Positions 40,201 through 48,319 of a DNA stretch of 64,000 nucleotides are shown here, one piece after another. Each line of letters starts with the position of its first letter. Position 1 is the first letter of the stretch. The position numbers and the translations under genes are program-made. The stretch covers positions 62,001 to 126,000 of the forward strand of contig JACRPS010000011.1 of the NCBI GenBank assembly GCA_016223085.1. Reading direction: 5' to 3'. The DNA comes from Chloroflexota bacterium. GTDB lineage: Bacteria > Chloroflexota > Anaerolineae > Aggregatilineales > Phototrophicaceae. Below the pieces are notes generated by a model. It was given only the letters and a program-made list of their open reading frames with translations, did not search any database and was not told the origin of the DNA.

Positions 40201-41356
40201 CGAGTTCCCCGGCGTGATCGAAGCGCTGGTAGAAGCGTTAAGCGACGAGGAATACGTTGTCTGCGACGCCGCCAAGGAAACGCTGAAGCAGGTGGCGCAG
40301 CCGCCGCTGCCGGCGCTGGTGGATATTCTGCGCGGCAACAATGTTAATATGCGTGGCGCGGCCATCGAAATCCTGGGCAGCATCCGTGATACGGACGCTG
40401 TTCCGGCGGTTGCAGAATGTCTGGCCGACCTGCGCCGCCCCTGGCTGTCCGATGAACGCATCTGTGATATTGCTGCGCGGGCGCTGATGGCGATCAACAC
40501 GCCGGAAGCGGCAGAAGCCGTGCGCCAGTGGCAGACGCTCGTGCAGGCCAGCGCGCCGCCGGTGGTGGTCGAGCCGCCACCCGCGCCCCCGCCCGCCCAG
40601 CAGGATGTTCTATCCGACCTGTTAAATACCCTGCGCGTGAAGGACTGGAACACCCGGCAAAAAGCGGCCAAGGCGCTCAGTGACTATGCGCAAACGCTGC
40701 GCGGCGTGGCTGACCAGTCGGTTATTCAGCGGCTGGTGGCCGCCTTAAGCGACCCGGACTGGGTGGTGCGCTTTGCAACCGCCGAAGCCCTCGGTTGGTT
40801 CCGCGACCGTTCGACGGTGCAGCCGCTGACGACGCTGGTGCATGACCCCAAGTGGAAAGTCCGTGTAGCGACCATTCGGGCGCTGGCGGAAATCGGCGAC
40901 CCGGCAGCGGCGGAGACCGTTCTCGAGGCCCTGGCTGACCCGCACAATCTGGTGCGCGAAGCCGCTGCCGAGGCGTTGGGCAATCTGGGCAATCCGGTGG
41001 CGATCAACCAACTGGTTGAAGCCATGTCCGACCCGGAACGGTTCGTGCGGCTGGCCGCCATTGATTCGGTGGGCAAAATGCGTAATCCTGCCACCGTTAA
41101 TTCGCTCATCACCCTGCTGAACGACTCCGATGACGCCGTACGCTGTTATACCGTCTATGCCCTGGCGCGCATTGGACAGGTGCAGGTGATACCGGCGCTG
41201 ATCGCCAGCCTGGACGACACGGCTGTCCCCTACTGGGAAGACCGCCGCATCTGCGACATCGCCGCCGAAGCTCTGCAAACCATCGGCACTCCCCAGGCCC
41301 GCCGGGCCGTGCAGGAGTGGCAGCAACAGCAAGCCAGTCAGAACGAGGATACTTAA
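37283..41356 (+). CDS. TIR - NACHT-like NTPase - HEAT repeat protein
   Basis: A 1357-aa multidomain protein. TIR domain (1-140): HIFLSYRSLEAEFA start and putative NADase Glu77 in SSKYCQREL. NTPase of the STAND/NACHT type (about 215-560): Walker A GAPGTGKT (234-241), Walker B LFLEGLNEI (304-312; usual DGLDE is EGLNE), sensor-like VVVTCREADY. From about 600 to the end are HEAT repeats in three blocks, each closing with an RICDIAAEAL-like helix (Arg858, Arg1059, Arg1322). A Pro-rich linker separates blocks 2 and 3. Such proteins are thought to sense a ligand with the repeats and trigger NAD+ breakdown; defence or regulated death is an inference. A TIR-FGE gene follows by 21 bases. Confidence 0.88.
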   Translation: MPQVKHIFLSYRSLEAEFALRLATDLKNLGVNLWMDRLDIAPGDDWPKTLQKAVNNSLALIAVISPEYISSKYCQRELGRADRLELPVFPVLLKTVPDSDWPIQVENHQYIDFRDWQDENVYRTQLNKLVTILKERFSDQTGLTPNPEMQYINRLIAELEAQRLVVERLEPFSGSDRSGDTRPQPLTTKVWYMPGRFVRESEPDDQPPQRAVPRRAFESIHAVVASYPRFVLTGAPGTGKTAVLRYLVLSAAHAYRATPTAAPLPLFLRLTQWKNEPSFEAFVRAHWPLRGDPIRLLAQGKVSLFLEGLNEIEYDREAKIALLREWLVGPNTPQRVVVTCREADYTPSTDLNLPVVQTVDLNTENIREFVKHYLDEPEASEFLAQVVPTDDNRPQLHYIYQMARNPFLLSALIAVYLRSPDHILPPNMGQLLKRLVDELWASRPSTASDVPFVIVETALADLAFNMIDADMPVYVPQTYVLQNIGQEMILEAALAANLLKSDDNQIRFSHQLLQDYFASLNLDRVGLPTRLSAPQFNQKIQRIPTKWDNAIIILASNAPNPDSVVLNVAEVDPYLALRCALSAVYITERTYRAITRQTLETMQGDRRIALARVFMGIDDEKAMLILFEVMRDAAWPVRQFAATVLGEIELPLLPGLAQAIEDLEDRTRESTLAALRQLGKTALPTLLRLLRSDNWHQRRGAVWALGEMKDKVAVPLLVDSLSDADELVASDAAYALGRIRDSAAIPALLDTLGHQNWRVGKAASKGLAGIGKPAVPALIKILDGKISSPTRQVRAIEALALIEDPDSAAALLDATHAQNVEVRSAAVEGLRNFRGEAIKQRLVECLSDTAKPRSSKQRICDIAAEILDAMSGVDDAVLEQWRKGEAEPKSRAADLPSSKKARVRLEQGKDGYIPLAGNLAAALKDPDWVARRNAVVELANVPPTTAIPHLRLALRDEDSQVRLAAVTTLAIFHEFPGVIEALVEALSDEEYVVCDAAKETLKQVAQPPLPALVDILRGNNVNMRGAAIEILGSIRDTDAVPAVAECLADLRRPWLSDERICDIAARALMAINTPEAAEAVRQWQTLVQASAPPVVVEPPPAPPPAQQDVLSDLLNTLRVKDWNTRQKAAKALSDYAQTLRGVADQSVIQRLVAALSDPDWVVRFATAEALGWFRDRSTVQPLTTLVHDPKWKVRVATIRALAEIGDPAAAETVLEALADPHNLVREAAAEALGNLGNPVAINQLVEAMSDPERFVRLAAIDSVGKMRNPATVNSLITLLNDSDDAVRCYTVYALARIGQVQVIPALIASLDDTAVPYWEDRRICDIAAEALQTIGTPQARRAVQEWQQQQASQNEDT

Positions 41357-41377
41357 TCGCTTATACGGAATAGTGCC

Positions 41378-42943
41378 ATGCGTCTTTTCGTCAGCTACGC
41401 GCGCGTAGACAAACCGTACTGCATCGAAATTATGGAAACGCTGGAAGCCCATGAAATCTGGTACGACCAGCGTCTCTACGCCGGCCAGCACTGGTGGAAG
41501 GAAATCCTGCGCCGGCTGGACTGGTGCGAAGGCTTCGTGTACCTGTTGTCACCGGATTCGGTGAACTCGCAGTACTGCAAGCAGGAATACGAGCTGGCCT
41601 GCAACCTGGGGCGGCATATCTTCCCGGTCATGATTCGGGAAGTTCCCAACCTGCCCCAGTTCCTCGGCGATCTGCAGTACGTGGACTTCACCAAAGGCAT
41701 AAACTCCGAAGCGGTGAAGAACCTGCTGAACGCCATTTACCTGGCGGACCACGAACACCAGCCCAACGCGCGGGTATCCTCAATCAGGACCGAGATGGTC
41801 AAGCAGCAGCAGGTTAACCCGGCGACGGTGATTCGAATCGCCGCCAACGCAATGGAGAACGGCCAGTACGACCAGGCCGTCTTCCTGCTGCGCCAGGCCA
41901 AAGCCAACGGCTTTAAATCGCGTTTTATCAACCTCGACGCACTGCTGCAGGAGGCCGAAACGGCGCTGGAACGGCAGACCTATTTGATCGAAGCCGAGCG
42001 TGAGTACCGGCAGATCGCGGAACTGCTCAAACACAAACGTACCAACCGGCTGGGCTGGGAAGCGTTTGAAGCCTTCCGCCGCGATTTCCCCGACTACGAC
42101 CCGGACAAGCTGGCGGAAAAATACGGTACAAAAGCGTTCGCCGCTGCCGCTGCGCCGGTTTCTCGTCCGCCTGCCATGACCTTAACGCTGCCAGAGCCGC
42201 CGGCGCTCGCGGACGTTTTCACCCTGCCGCTGCTGGAATGGTGCAATATCCCGGCGGGTGTGGTCGAACTGCTGGACGTGGACAAAAACGGCCAGCGCGT
42301 GTCCGCCAAAGTTACGGTTGAACCGTTCCAGATCAGCAGGTTTCCGGTCACCAACAAGCAGTTTCAGGCATTTCTGGACGATCCAATGGGCTACGCCAAC
42401 CCGGCCTGGTGGCAGTATCATCCCCAGGCGTATGCCTGGCGCGAGAAAAACCCGGAAGCCAAAGCCTGCCGCTTCAAGGGTGACGAACGCCCACGCGAGA
42501 TGGTGACATGGTATGAAGCGGTCGCCTTCTGCCAGTGGCTGACGGCGCGCATGGGCTGTTCGATTGCCCTGCCCACCACCGCCCAGTGGCAGCGCGCCTT
42601 CCAGGGCGATGACGCCCGCGCTTATCCCTGGGGTAACAACTTCGACAAGGCCAACTGCAATACGGCGGAAAGCAATCTGAAGATGACAACGCTGGTCACG
42701 CGCTACCCCGGCGGAGTCAGCCCGTATGGCGTGTTTGACATGGCCGGCAACGTGTGGGAATGGTGTCTGGACAGCCCGGTCAACGGTGGTGACAACGGCA
42801 GTAGCGCTGCGTCGCACAAGCGGTTCGTGCGCGGCGGCTCGTACATCAGCCCGTACCAGCGGGCGCACGTGGCTTTTAAGTATTCGCTGACGCCGGAAAC
42901 CTTCCACAATTCCATCGGCTTCCGCATCGTCTGCAACCGTTAG
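41378..42943 (+). CDS. TIR - formylglycine-generating-enzyme-like fusion protein
   Basis: A 521-aa protein. TIR domain (1-130) starts MRLFVSYARVDKPY and has putative catalytic Glu70 in QYCKQEYELA. A linker with helices (130-270) leads to an FGE-sulfatase/SUMF1 domain (about 280-520): FPVTNKQFQAFL, EMVTWYEAVAFCQWL, LPTTAQWQRAF, AYPWGN, GVFDMAGNVWEW, FVRGGSY, GFRIV. The Cys pair needed for formylglycine formation is not evident at the usual end position, so it may be a C-type-lectin-like binding or sensing domain. It is probably an operon partner of the TIR-NACHT-HEAT gene. Confidence 0.87.
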   Translation: MRLFVSYARVDKPYCIEIMETLEAHEIWYDQRLYAGQHWWKEILRRLDWCEGFVYLLSPDSVNSQYCKQEYELACNLGRHIFPVMIREVPNLPQFLGDLQYVDFTKGINSEAVKNLLNAIYLADHEHQPNARVSSIRTEMVKQQQVNPATVIRIAANAMENGQYDQAVFLLRQAKANGFKSRFINLDALLQEAETALERQTYLIEAEREYRQIAELLKHKRTNRLGWEAFEAFRRDFPDYDPDKLAEKYGTKAFAAAAAPVSRPPAMTLTLPEPPALADVFTLPLLEWCNIPAGVVELLDVDKNGQRVSAKVTVEPFQISRFPVTNKQFQAFLDDPMGYANPAWWQYHPQAYAWREKNPEAKACRFKGDERPREMVTWYEAVAFCQWLTARMGCSIALPTTAQWQRAFQGDDARAYPWGNNFDKANCNTAESNLKMTTLVTRYPGGVSPYGVFDMAGNVWEWCLDSPVNGGDNGSSAASHKRFVRGGSYISPYQRAHVAFKYSLTPETFHNSIGFRIVCNR

Positions 42944-42949
42944 AATCCT

Positions 42950-42973
42950 GGGCGACCACGCAGGGTCGCCCTA
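42950..42973. repeat. Palindromic repeat, GGGCGACC core
   Basis: Stem GGGCGACC/GGGTCGCCC, 6 bases after the TIR-FGE stop codon, with the right outer arm CCCTAC of the repeat family. It lies between convergent genes. Confidence 0.7.
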
Positions 42974-43000
42974 CGGACCCTCAATCATTTCACACGGTGC

Positions 43001-43885
43001 TTAACGTTTGCGCAGGCGCGGGTCAAGAATATCGCGCAGGCCGTCGCCGATGAAGTTGAAGGCCATCACCAGACTGGCAATCGCCAGACCGGGGTACAAC
43101 CACATCCACCATTGATCGAAGAAGTCAATGCCGATGGAGACCATGCGCCCCCACTCCGGTGAAGATGGGTCTGGCCCCAGGCCGAGGAAACTCAAACCGG
43201 CAAAGGTGAGGATGGCGCTGCCGATGTCCAGCGTTGCCACCACAATCGCGGTTGAAATGCAGTTGGGCAGAATCGTGCGGAACAGAATATAGGTGCCCGG
43301 CGCGCCGACCGCCCGCGCCCCTTCCACGTACTCTTTCGACTTCACTTCCAGCACCAGCCCTCGCGTGACGCGGGCATACGTCGGCCACCAGACAATCACC
43401 AGCGCCAGAATCGCGTTGCGGATGTCCGGCCCCAGCGCGGCGGTGATCGCCATCGCTAGGATGATGGTCGGAAAAGCCATAAACAGTTCTGCAATCCGCA
43501 TCAGGATTTCATCCCAACGACCACCCACATACCCGGCTACCGCGCCGATGATGACTCCCAGGCTGCTGCCAACCACGATTACGGCGATGCCTGCGGGAAT
43601 GGTGATGCGCGCGCCGTACAGCACGCGGCTGAACATATCACGCCCCAGTTCGTCTGTACCAAAGCGGTGGATTTCGCCGGGAGGTTGCAGGCGCTCCCGC
43701 ACGTTCTGCTGCAGCGGGTTAAATGGCGCAATCACTGGTGCCAGCGGCGCGATCACCAGCCAGAACGCCACCACCACCGCGCCTACCGCCACCAGCACGT
43801 TCCGGCGCAGCCAGCGCAGCCCCAGATTAAACCGGGCGCTACGCGAGTCGGATACGGGGGTCAAGGAAATAGTAGAGGATGTCAA
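43001..43885 (-). CDS. dppC: Peptide/nickel-type ABC transporter permease (DppC)
   Basis: A 294-aa permease with the N-terminal OppC-type helix, the HRFGTDELGRDMFSRVLYG motif typical of DppC/OppC, and the EAA-like segment EGARAVGAPGTYILFRTILPNC. Starts are uncertain: a TTG at 43885 gives a 47-base overlap with the upstream permease, and a TTG at 43864 gives 26. It ends the operon dppA-dppB-dppC, which has no ATPase genes; those must come from elsewhere. Confidence 0.9.
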   Translation of the reverse strand: MTSSTISLTPVSDSRSARFNLGLRWLRRNVLVAVGAVVVAFWLVIAPLAPVIAPFNPLQQNVRERLQPPGEIHRFGTDELGRDMFSRVLYGARITIPAGIAVIVVGSSLGVIIGAVAGYVGGRWDEILMRIAELFMAFPTIILAMAITAALGPDIRNAILALVIVWWPTYARVTRGLVLEVKSKEYVEGARAVGAPGTYILFRTILPNCISTAIVVATLDIGSAILTFAGLSFLGLGPDPSSPEWGRMVSIGIDFFDQWWMWLYPGLAIASLVMAFNFIGDGLRDILDPRLRKR

Positions 43886-44858
43886 CGAAAAAATTTACCC
43901 CAATGTAAATCGCCGCGATCAGGATGCTCACACCCATGATCGCCGGAAAATCCTGTGACGTGGAGGCGCGGAACATGTAGCGCCCGATGCCCGGCCAGGC
44001 GAAGATCGATTCCGTCAGCACCGCGCCGGAGAGCAGGTTGCCGTAGGACAGGCCAATGACCGTCACCACCGGAATCAGCGCGTTGCTCAGGCCGTGCCGC
44101 CGGATGACCACACGCTCGCTCAGCCCTTTCGACCGCGCTGTACGGATGTAGTCCATACCCAGCACTTCCAGGAGCGACGACCGGGTGACGCGGGCGATCA
44201 TGCCGGAAACATAACTGCCGAGAATCAGACTCGGCAGGATTAAATGGGACAGCGCATCGCCTAACGTGGTCCATTGCCCGGCCAGAATGCTGTCAATTGT
44301 CATCCAGCCTGTGACCACCGGCGGTTCGCTGACACGCACACCCAACCGCCCCGGTCCGGCGACCAGCCCCAACTGGGCGTACAGCACCTGCAGGCCGATC
44401 AGCGCCAGCAGAAACACGGGAAAGCTGACGCCGATCAGGGCAAAGCCGCGTACCAGATAGTCAGCTAAACTATTGCGCCACACTGCTGAGATCGTACCGA
44501 AGCCGACACCCATCAGGATGCCGAAAATAATGCCAAAGGTTGCCAGTTCAAATGTCGCCGGCAAAAAGCGCCCGATGTCATCCGCCACCGGCTTTCGGGT
44601 TTTGATGGATGTACCCAGGTCGCCTTGCAGCAGGTTTCCCAGGTAGGTCAAATACTGCTCGTGCGGCGGTTTGTCCAGCCCCCACTTCTGGCGGAAAGCG
44701 GCGATGATTTCCGGGTCATTGAGGGCGCTCTGCGGCAGGTTGGCGTTGATCGGGTCAGCCGGCACGGCGTTGGCGATCAAAAACGCAAAAAACGTGATGC
44801 CGAACAACGTCGGAATGACAAACAGCAGCCGCCGCAAAAAATACAGGTGAAAAGGCAT
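43839..44858 (-). CDS. dppB: Peptide/nickel-type ABC transporter permease (DppB)
   Basis: A 339-aa permease starting RRLLFVIPTLFGITFFAFL, the conserved first helix of DppB/OppB, with the EAA-like YIRTARSKGLSERVVIRRHGL loop and the closing DILYYFLDPRIR motif. It pairs with DppC to form the channel. A palindromic repeat lies between it and dppA. Confidence 0.92.
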   Translation of the reverse strand: MPFHLYFLRRLLFVIPTLFGITFFAFLIANAVPADPINANLPQSALNDPEIIAAFRQKWGLDKPPHEQYLTYLGNLLQGDLGTSIKTRKPVADDIGRFLPATFELATFGIIFGILMGVGFGTISAVWRNSLADYLVRGFALIGVSFPVFLLALIGLQVLYAQLGLVAGPGRLGVRVSEPPVVTGWMTIDSILAGQWTTLGDALSHLILPSLILGSYVSGMIARVTRSSLLEVLGMDYIRTARSKGLSERVVIRRHGLSNALIPVVTVIGLSYGNLLSGAVLTESIFAWPGIGRYMFRASTSQDFPAIMGVSILIAAIYIGVNFFVDILYYFLDPRIRLA

Positions 44859-44887
44859 GAGGAAAACCTGTGTTTAACGTGGAACGG

Positions 44888-44916
44888 GTAGGGACATGGC
44901 GACGCCATGTCCCTAC
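44888..44916. repeat. Palindromic repeat, GGGACATGGC core
   Basis: 29 bp with arms GTAGGG/CCCTAC and inner ACATGGC/GCCATGT, placed between dppA and dppB, so it may set the higher level of the binding protein. Confidence 0.8.
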
Positions 44917-44929
44917 TGAAAAGGATGAC

Positions 44930-46513
44930 TTACTCGCTGCGGCTCAACAGCGCCACATCCAGCAGCCATTGCGGATGCCAGACGTAGCCCTGAATGTCCG
45001 CGCGCAGCGCCGTCTGGATGTCTGGTTGGTTAAACGGCGCGAACGTACTGGTCTGCTGCGCGTACTGCTGAAGCTGGCGGTACAGATCGAGCCGCGCGGC
45101 CTGGTCGGTTTCCACCTTCGCCTGCTCGATCAGGTCAAGCAGCGACTGTTCGGCGCGTTCGGGTGTCCATAGGGCACGCTCGGTTGCCACCTTGCCGCCG
45201 GGCAGGAAGGACAGGAAGTCCACCGGGTCGAGCTTGTCCGGTCCCCAGAACCAGTAACCAAAGCCTTCTTTGCCGCTGCGGTATTCTTCCAGCGCCACCT
45301 GCAATTCGCCTGGATTTAGCGTGACCGTGATGCCCACTTCAGCCAGATCCGCCTGAATCTTCTGGGCGTTGGTGTTCATGTTCACACCCTGGAAAGAGAA
45401 GTCGGGGTAATCGAGCGTGACTTCAAAGCCATCGGGATAACCGGCTTCGGCCAGCAGTTGTTTGGCCTTCTCCACGTCACGCTTGATCGCCTCGTCCGGC
45501 CCCAGCGCGCCGGCAATGCCGACTGCCAGATTCGACCCTGGCTGCACGCCGCCCCACAGCGCTGCGTAACCGTCGTAGTCCAACGCATAGCGCACGGCCA
45601 ATTGCACCTTCGGATCGGCCATCGGGCCGCCAACGTCAGGGTCGGCGTTCATCAGCAGGAAGTGGATGATGTTGGCCGGCCCGCGCACAATCTGAATATC
45701 CGGGTTGCCTTCCAATCCGCCGATTTCGTCGGCAGTCAGGTCAAGCGCGAGATCAATGTCGCCTGCTTCCAGCGCGATCTTCTGCGTGGCCGATTCCGGG
45801 ATATTCGTGATAATCACCCGGTCGAAGTACGGCGCATCGCCCTGGTAATTCGGGTTCCGCACCAGCACTGTTTCCACCTGTGGCTCCCATTTTTCCAACT
45901 GGTACGGACCAGAGCCGACCGAATTATTGTTCAGAAATTCTTCCGCCGTATCAGCAGTGGCTGCATCTACTGCGTCCGTGCCGCCGTTTTCCTTGATAAC
46001 CTGCGAGTCGGTCACTTGGAAAGCGGGATTTGGCAGCGTGGACAGGAAGGACGGGTCTGGCGAGGCCAATGTCACCACGACGGTCTGCGGGTCAGTCGCT
46101 TCCACGCTGGCAATATTATCCGCCAGGAAGGCCGGGCTGCCCTGGAGATTCTTCAGACGGTTGAACGAAAACACCACGTCATCCGCCGTGACCGGATTGC
46201 CACTGGCAAATTCTGCACCTTCACGAAGTTTAAATGTGTACGTCAGGCCATCATCTGACACTTCCCACGACTCGGCCAGCATTGGCTCGATGCTGCTGGC
46301 GTCGGCATCCGGGAAAGTGACCAGTGTTTCGTAAATGGCGCGGAAGATAAAACCGGATGTCTGGGTATACCCGCGCGCCGGGTCCAGCGAGTCGGTGCTT
46401 TCGGCATGGCCGATCACCAGTACCTTCTCGTCCTGCGCCAGACTGGTGATGCCGGAGAGCAGCGCCCCCACCACCAGCAGCGCAACCAGTATCCATAAAC
46501 CAAAGCGTCGCAT
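44930..46513 (-). CDS. dppA: Peptide/nickel-type ABC transporter substrate-binding protein
   Basis: A 527-aa SBP_bac_5 family protein (DppA/OppA). A signal peptide (1-26) ends SLAQ without a lipobox Cys, as in the polyamine-binding protein of this window. Family segments STDSLDPARGY, EPMLAESWEVSDDGLTYTFKLREGAEF and TADDVVFSFNRL are clear. AGGA precedes the ATG. First gene of dppABC. Ligands of the family include di- and oligopeptides, nickel and some glycosides; the nearby M24 peptidase favours peptides. Confidence 0.92.
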   Translation of the reverse strand: MRRFGLWILVALLVVGALLSGITSLAQDEKVLVIGHAESTDSLDPARGYTQTSGFIFRAIYETLVTFPDADASSIEPMLAESWEVSDDGLTYTFKLREGAEFASGNPVTADDVVFSFNRLKNLQGSPAFLADNIASVEATDPQTVVVTLASPDPSFLSTLPNPAFQVTDSQVIKENGGTDAVDAATADTAEEFLNNNSVGSGPYQLEKWEPQVETVLVRNPNYQGDAPYFDRVIITNIPESATQKIALEAGDIDLALDLTADEIGGLEGNPDIQIVRGPANIIHFLLMNADPDVGGPMADPKVQLAVRYALDYDGYAALWGGVQPGSNLAVGIAGALGPDEAIKRDVEKAKQLLAEAGYPDGFEVTLDYPDFSFQGVNMNTNAQKIQADLAEVGITVTLNPGELQVALEEYRSGKEGFGYWFWGPDKLDPVDFLSFLPGGKVATERALWTPERAEQSLLDLIEQAKVETDQAARLDLYRQLQQYAQQTSTFAPFNQPDIQTALRADIQGYVWHPQWLLDVALLSRSE

Positions 46514-46637
46514 ACCAAATCCTTTCTACAGCAAAAAAGTAACCCAATCCAACGGCGTATCGTAATCTTGGGTAATTCTAGTGAATTTAACTCCATTACG
46601 CAAAATTTCGCCTCTGGTTTTCTATACCATTTTTTCG

Positions 46638-46648
46638 TGTTATAGTTC
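46638..46648 (+). promoter_or_regulatory. Candidate -10 region of M24 peptidase gene
   Basis: TGTTATAGTTC, an 11-base string identical to the one in the candidate potD promoter (10536). TATAGT would be the -10; the -35 (TTTTCT, 17 bases upstream) is weak. Confidence 0.3.
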
Positions 46649-46685
46649 GTGCGCTTTAGCTTAATCCACCAGAGAGTCCCATGAT

Positions 46686-47831
46686 ATGAACTACGATGAC
46701 CGTGTAAGGCGTTTTCAGGCGGCTTTGGGCGGTGCTGCTGATGTAGTGTTTTTGCCTATCTCCGCCGATCTTCAATATTTAACCGGCGTCCCGCGAGACA
46801 TTCCCAACTACGGCCTGACGATGCACCCCGGCGCGTGGCTGGAAGGCGCGTGGCTCTCGCCCAACACCGCGCCGGTGCTGCTGCTGCCGCGCATGACCGC
46901 CGAATTCGGCGGTTTAAATAAGCTGTCCGGCGTGGACATCCGCGTGCTGGGCGATTGGGATGACCCCGCCGCGCTGGTGCGGGACATCCTCAGGCAGATT
47001 AACCCACCCGCCAACCCCCGCGTCGCCATCAGCGATACCGCGACCGGCGAAACGGTCATCCACTTGCAGCAGCTCATCCCGGATGCGCGGTTTATTTCCG
47101 CTACATCCCTGCTGCGCCCGCTGCGGGTAATTAAATCCGAGGACGAAATCGCCGTCATGCGCCGCGCCGGTGCAATCACCGAAGCAGCCTTTGCCGACGT
47201 GGTGAAGCAGCTTAAACCTGGCATGACTGAACTGGAACTCATGTCCGAAGTGGATTACCAGTTGCGGCGGCACGGGTCGCTGGGGCCGTCCTTCACCACC
47301 TCGTTTTACAACTCCGGCCCGGACCACCCACTGCTGTTCGGCCAGCGGCTGGCAACCTGGCCGCGTGCCCTGACGCCGCCGGTATCGGTGCTGTTTGACT
47401 TCGGCGCGGTGCTGGACGGTTACTGCTATGACTATGGGCGCACCGTGTCGTTCGGCGCGCCCAGCGAAGAACAGGTGCGCGTGCACCGGCTGGTGATGGA
47501 ATCGCAGGCCGCCGGTATCGCTGCGCTCAAGGTGGGCACGGCCACGACCAGCCAGGTTGACGCCGCCGCTCGCCAGGTGATCGCCGCCGCGGGTTACGGC
47601 GAAGCCTTCCGCCATCGGCTGGGACACGGCATCGGCATGGATGTGCATGAGCCACCATTCCTGACGGCAGGCGACGAAACGCCGCTGCGGGAAGGAATGC
47701 TGTTTACGATTGAGCCGAGCATCACCCAGTTCAACAGCTTTTCGGCGCGGGTGGAGGATGTCGTCGTAGCGCGTCCTGGCGGCGGTGAACCGCTGACGCG
47801 TCGCTATCAGGATTTGATCGTGATTGAGTAG
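46686..47831 (+). CDS. M24 family metallopeptidase (Xaa-Pro peptidase-like)
   Basis: A 381-aa protein with a creatinase-like N-terminal half and a pita-bread catalytic half. Metal ligands appear as Asp in LFDFGAVLDGYCYDYGRT, His in HRLGHGIGMDVHEPPF, Glu in FTIEPS and Glu in RVEDVVV. The family includes Xaa-Pro aminopeptidases and dipeptidases. It is divergent from dppABC, suggesting that imported peptides are cut here. Its TAG stop is inside a palindromic repeat. Confidence 0.9.
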   Translation: MNYDDRVRRFQAALGGAADVVFLPISADLQYLTGVPRDIPNYGLTMHPGAWLEGAWLSPNTAPVLLLPRMTAEFGGLNKLSGVDIRVLGDWDDPAALVRDILRQINPPANPRVAISDTATGETVIHLQQLIPDARFISATSLLRPLRVIKSEDEIAVMRRAGAITEAAFADVVKQLKPGMTELELMSEVDYQLRRHGSLGPSFTTSFYNSGPDHPLLFGQRLATWPRALTPPVSVLFDFGAVLDGYCYDYGRTVSFGAPSEEQVRVHRLVMESQAAGIAALKVGTATTSQVDAAARQVIAAAGYGEAFRHRLGHGIGMDVHEPPFLTAGDETPLREGMLFTIEPSITQFNSFSARVEDVVVARPGGGEPLTRRYQDLIVIE

Positions 47832-47857
47832 GGGCGGGTTTCTAAACCCGCCTCTAC
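47828..47857. repeat. Palindromic repeat, GGGCGGGTTT core
   Basis: 30 bp, arms GTAGGGG/CCTCTAC, core GGGCGGGTTTCTAAACCCGC. It supplies the TAG stop of the M24 peptidase gene. Confidence 0.8.
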
Positions 47858-47877
47858 ACCGCAAGGTTGATATTCGC

Positions 47878-47904
47878 AGGGACACGGCGACGGCGTGTCC
47901 CTAC
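47878..47904. repeat. Palindromic repeat, GGGACACGGC core
   Basis: Second repeat 20 bases after the previous one, of the other main subfamily (GGGACACG/CGTGTCCCTAC) and less perfect in its centre. Confidence 0.7.
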
Positions 47905-47923
47905 AGCGAGGATAAAGGGGTTG

Positions 47924-48319
47924 ATGATGTCCCAACGGCAGAATATCCCGTCCGGCACGAAATGGGAGGCTATCGCTGGTTACTCGCGGGCGGTGCGCCT
48001 CGGTAATATCGTTCATGTCTCCGGCACAACCGCTACCGACGAACACGGCAACGTCGTCGGCGCGGACGACCCCTACGCGCAGACCGTGTACATCATCCAG
48101 AAGATCGAACGCGCGCTGAAGCCAACCGGCGCGACGCTGCGGGATGTGGTGCGCACGCGCATCTACGTGACCGACATCAGCCGTTGGGAAGACGTGGCGC
48201 GGGCGCACGGCGAATACTTCGGCGCGATTCTACCGACGAATACACTGGTGGAAGTCAGCGCCCTGGTTGGCCCAGAGTATCTGGTCGAAATGGAAGCCGA
48301 GGCGATCATCCAGCCATGA
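47924..48319 (+). CDS. RidA/YjgF family protein
   Basis: A 131-aa RidA-like protein. RidA members deaminate reactive enamines/imines, and others act in specific catabolic routes (RutC in pyrimidine breakdown). The core GNIVHVSGTTATDEHG, LRDVVRTRIYVTDISRW, and PTNTLVEVSALV pattern is clear. The Arg that contacts the substrate carboxylate is in VVRTRIYV. The start is one of two adjacent ATG codons (47924 or 47927) after AAAGGGG. It overlaps the next gene (ATGA), so it belongs to the LLM oxidoreductase operon rather than being a general house-keeping copy. Confidence 0.88.
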   Translation: MMSQRQNIPSGTKWEAIAGYSRAVRLGNIVHVSGTTATDEHGNVVGADDPYAQTVYIIQKIERALKPTGATLRDVVRTRIYVTDISRWEDVARAHGEYFGAILPTNTLVEVSALVGPEYLVEMEAEAIIQP

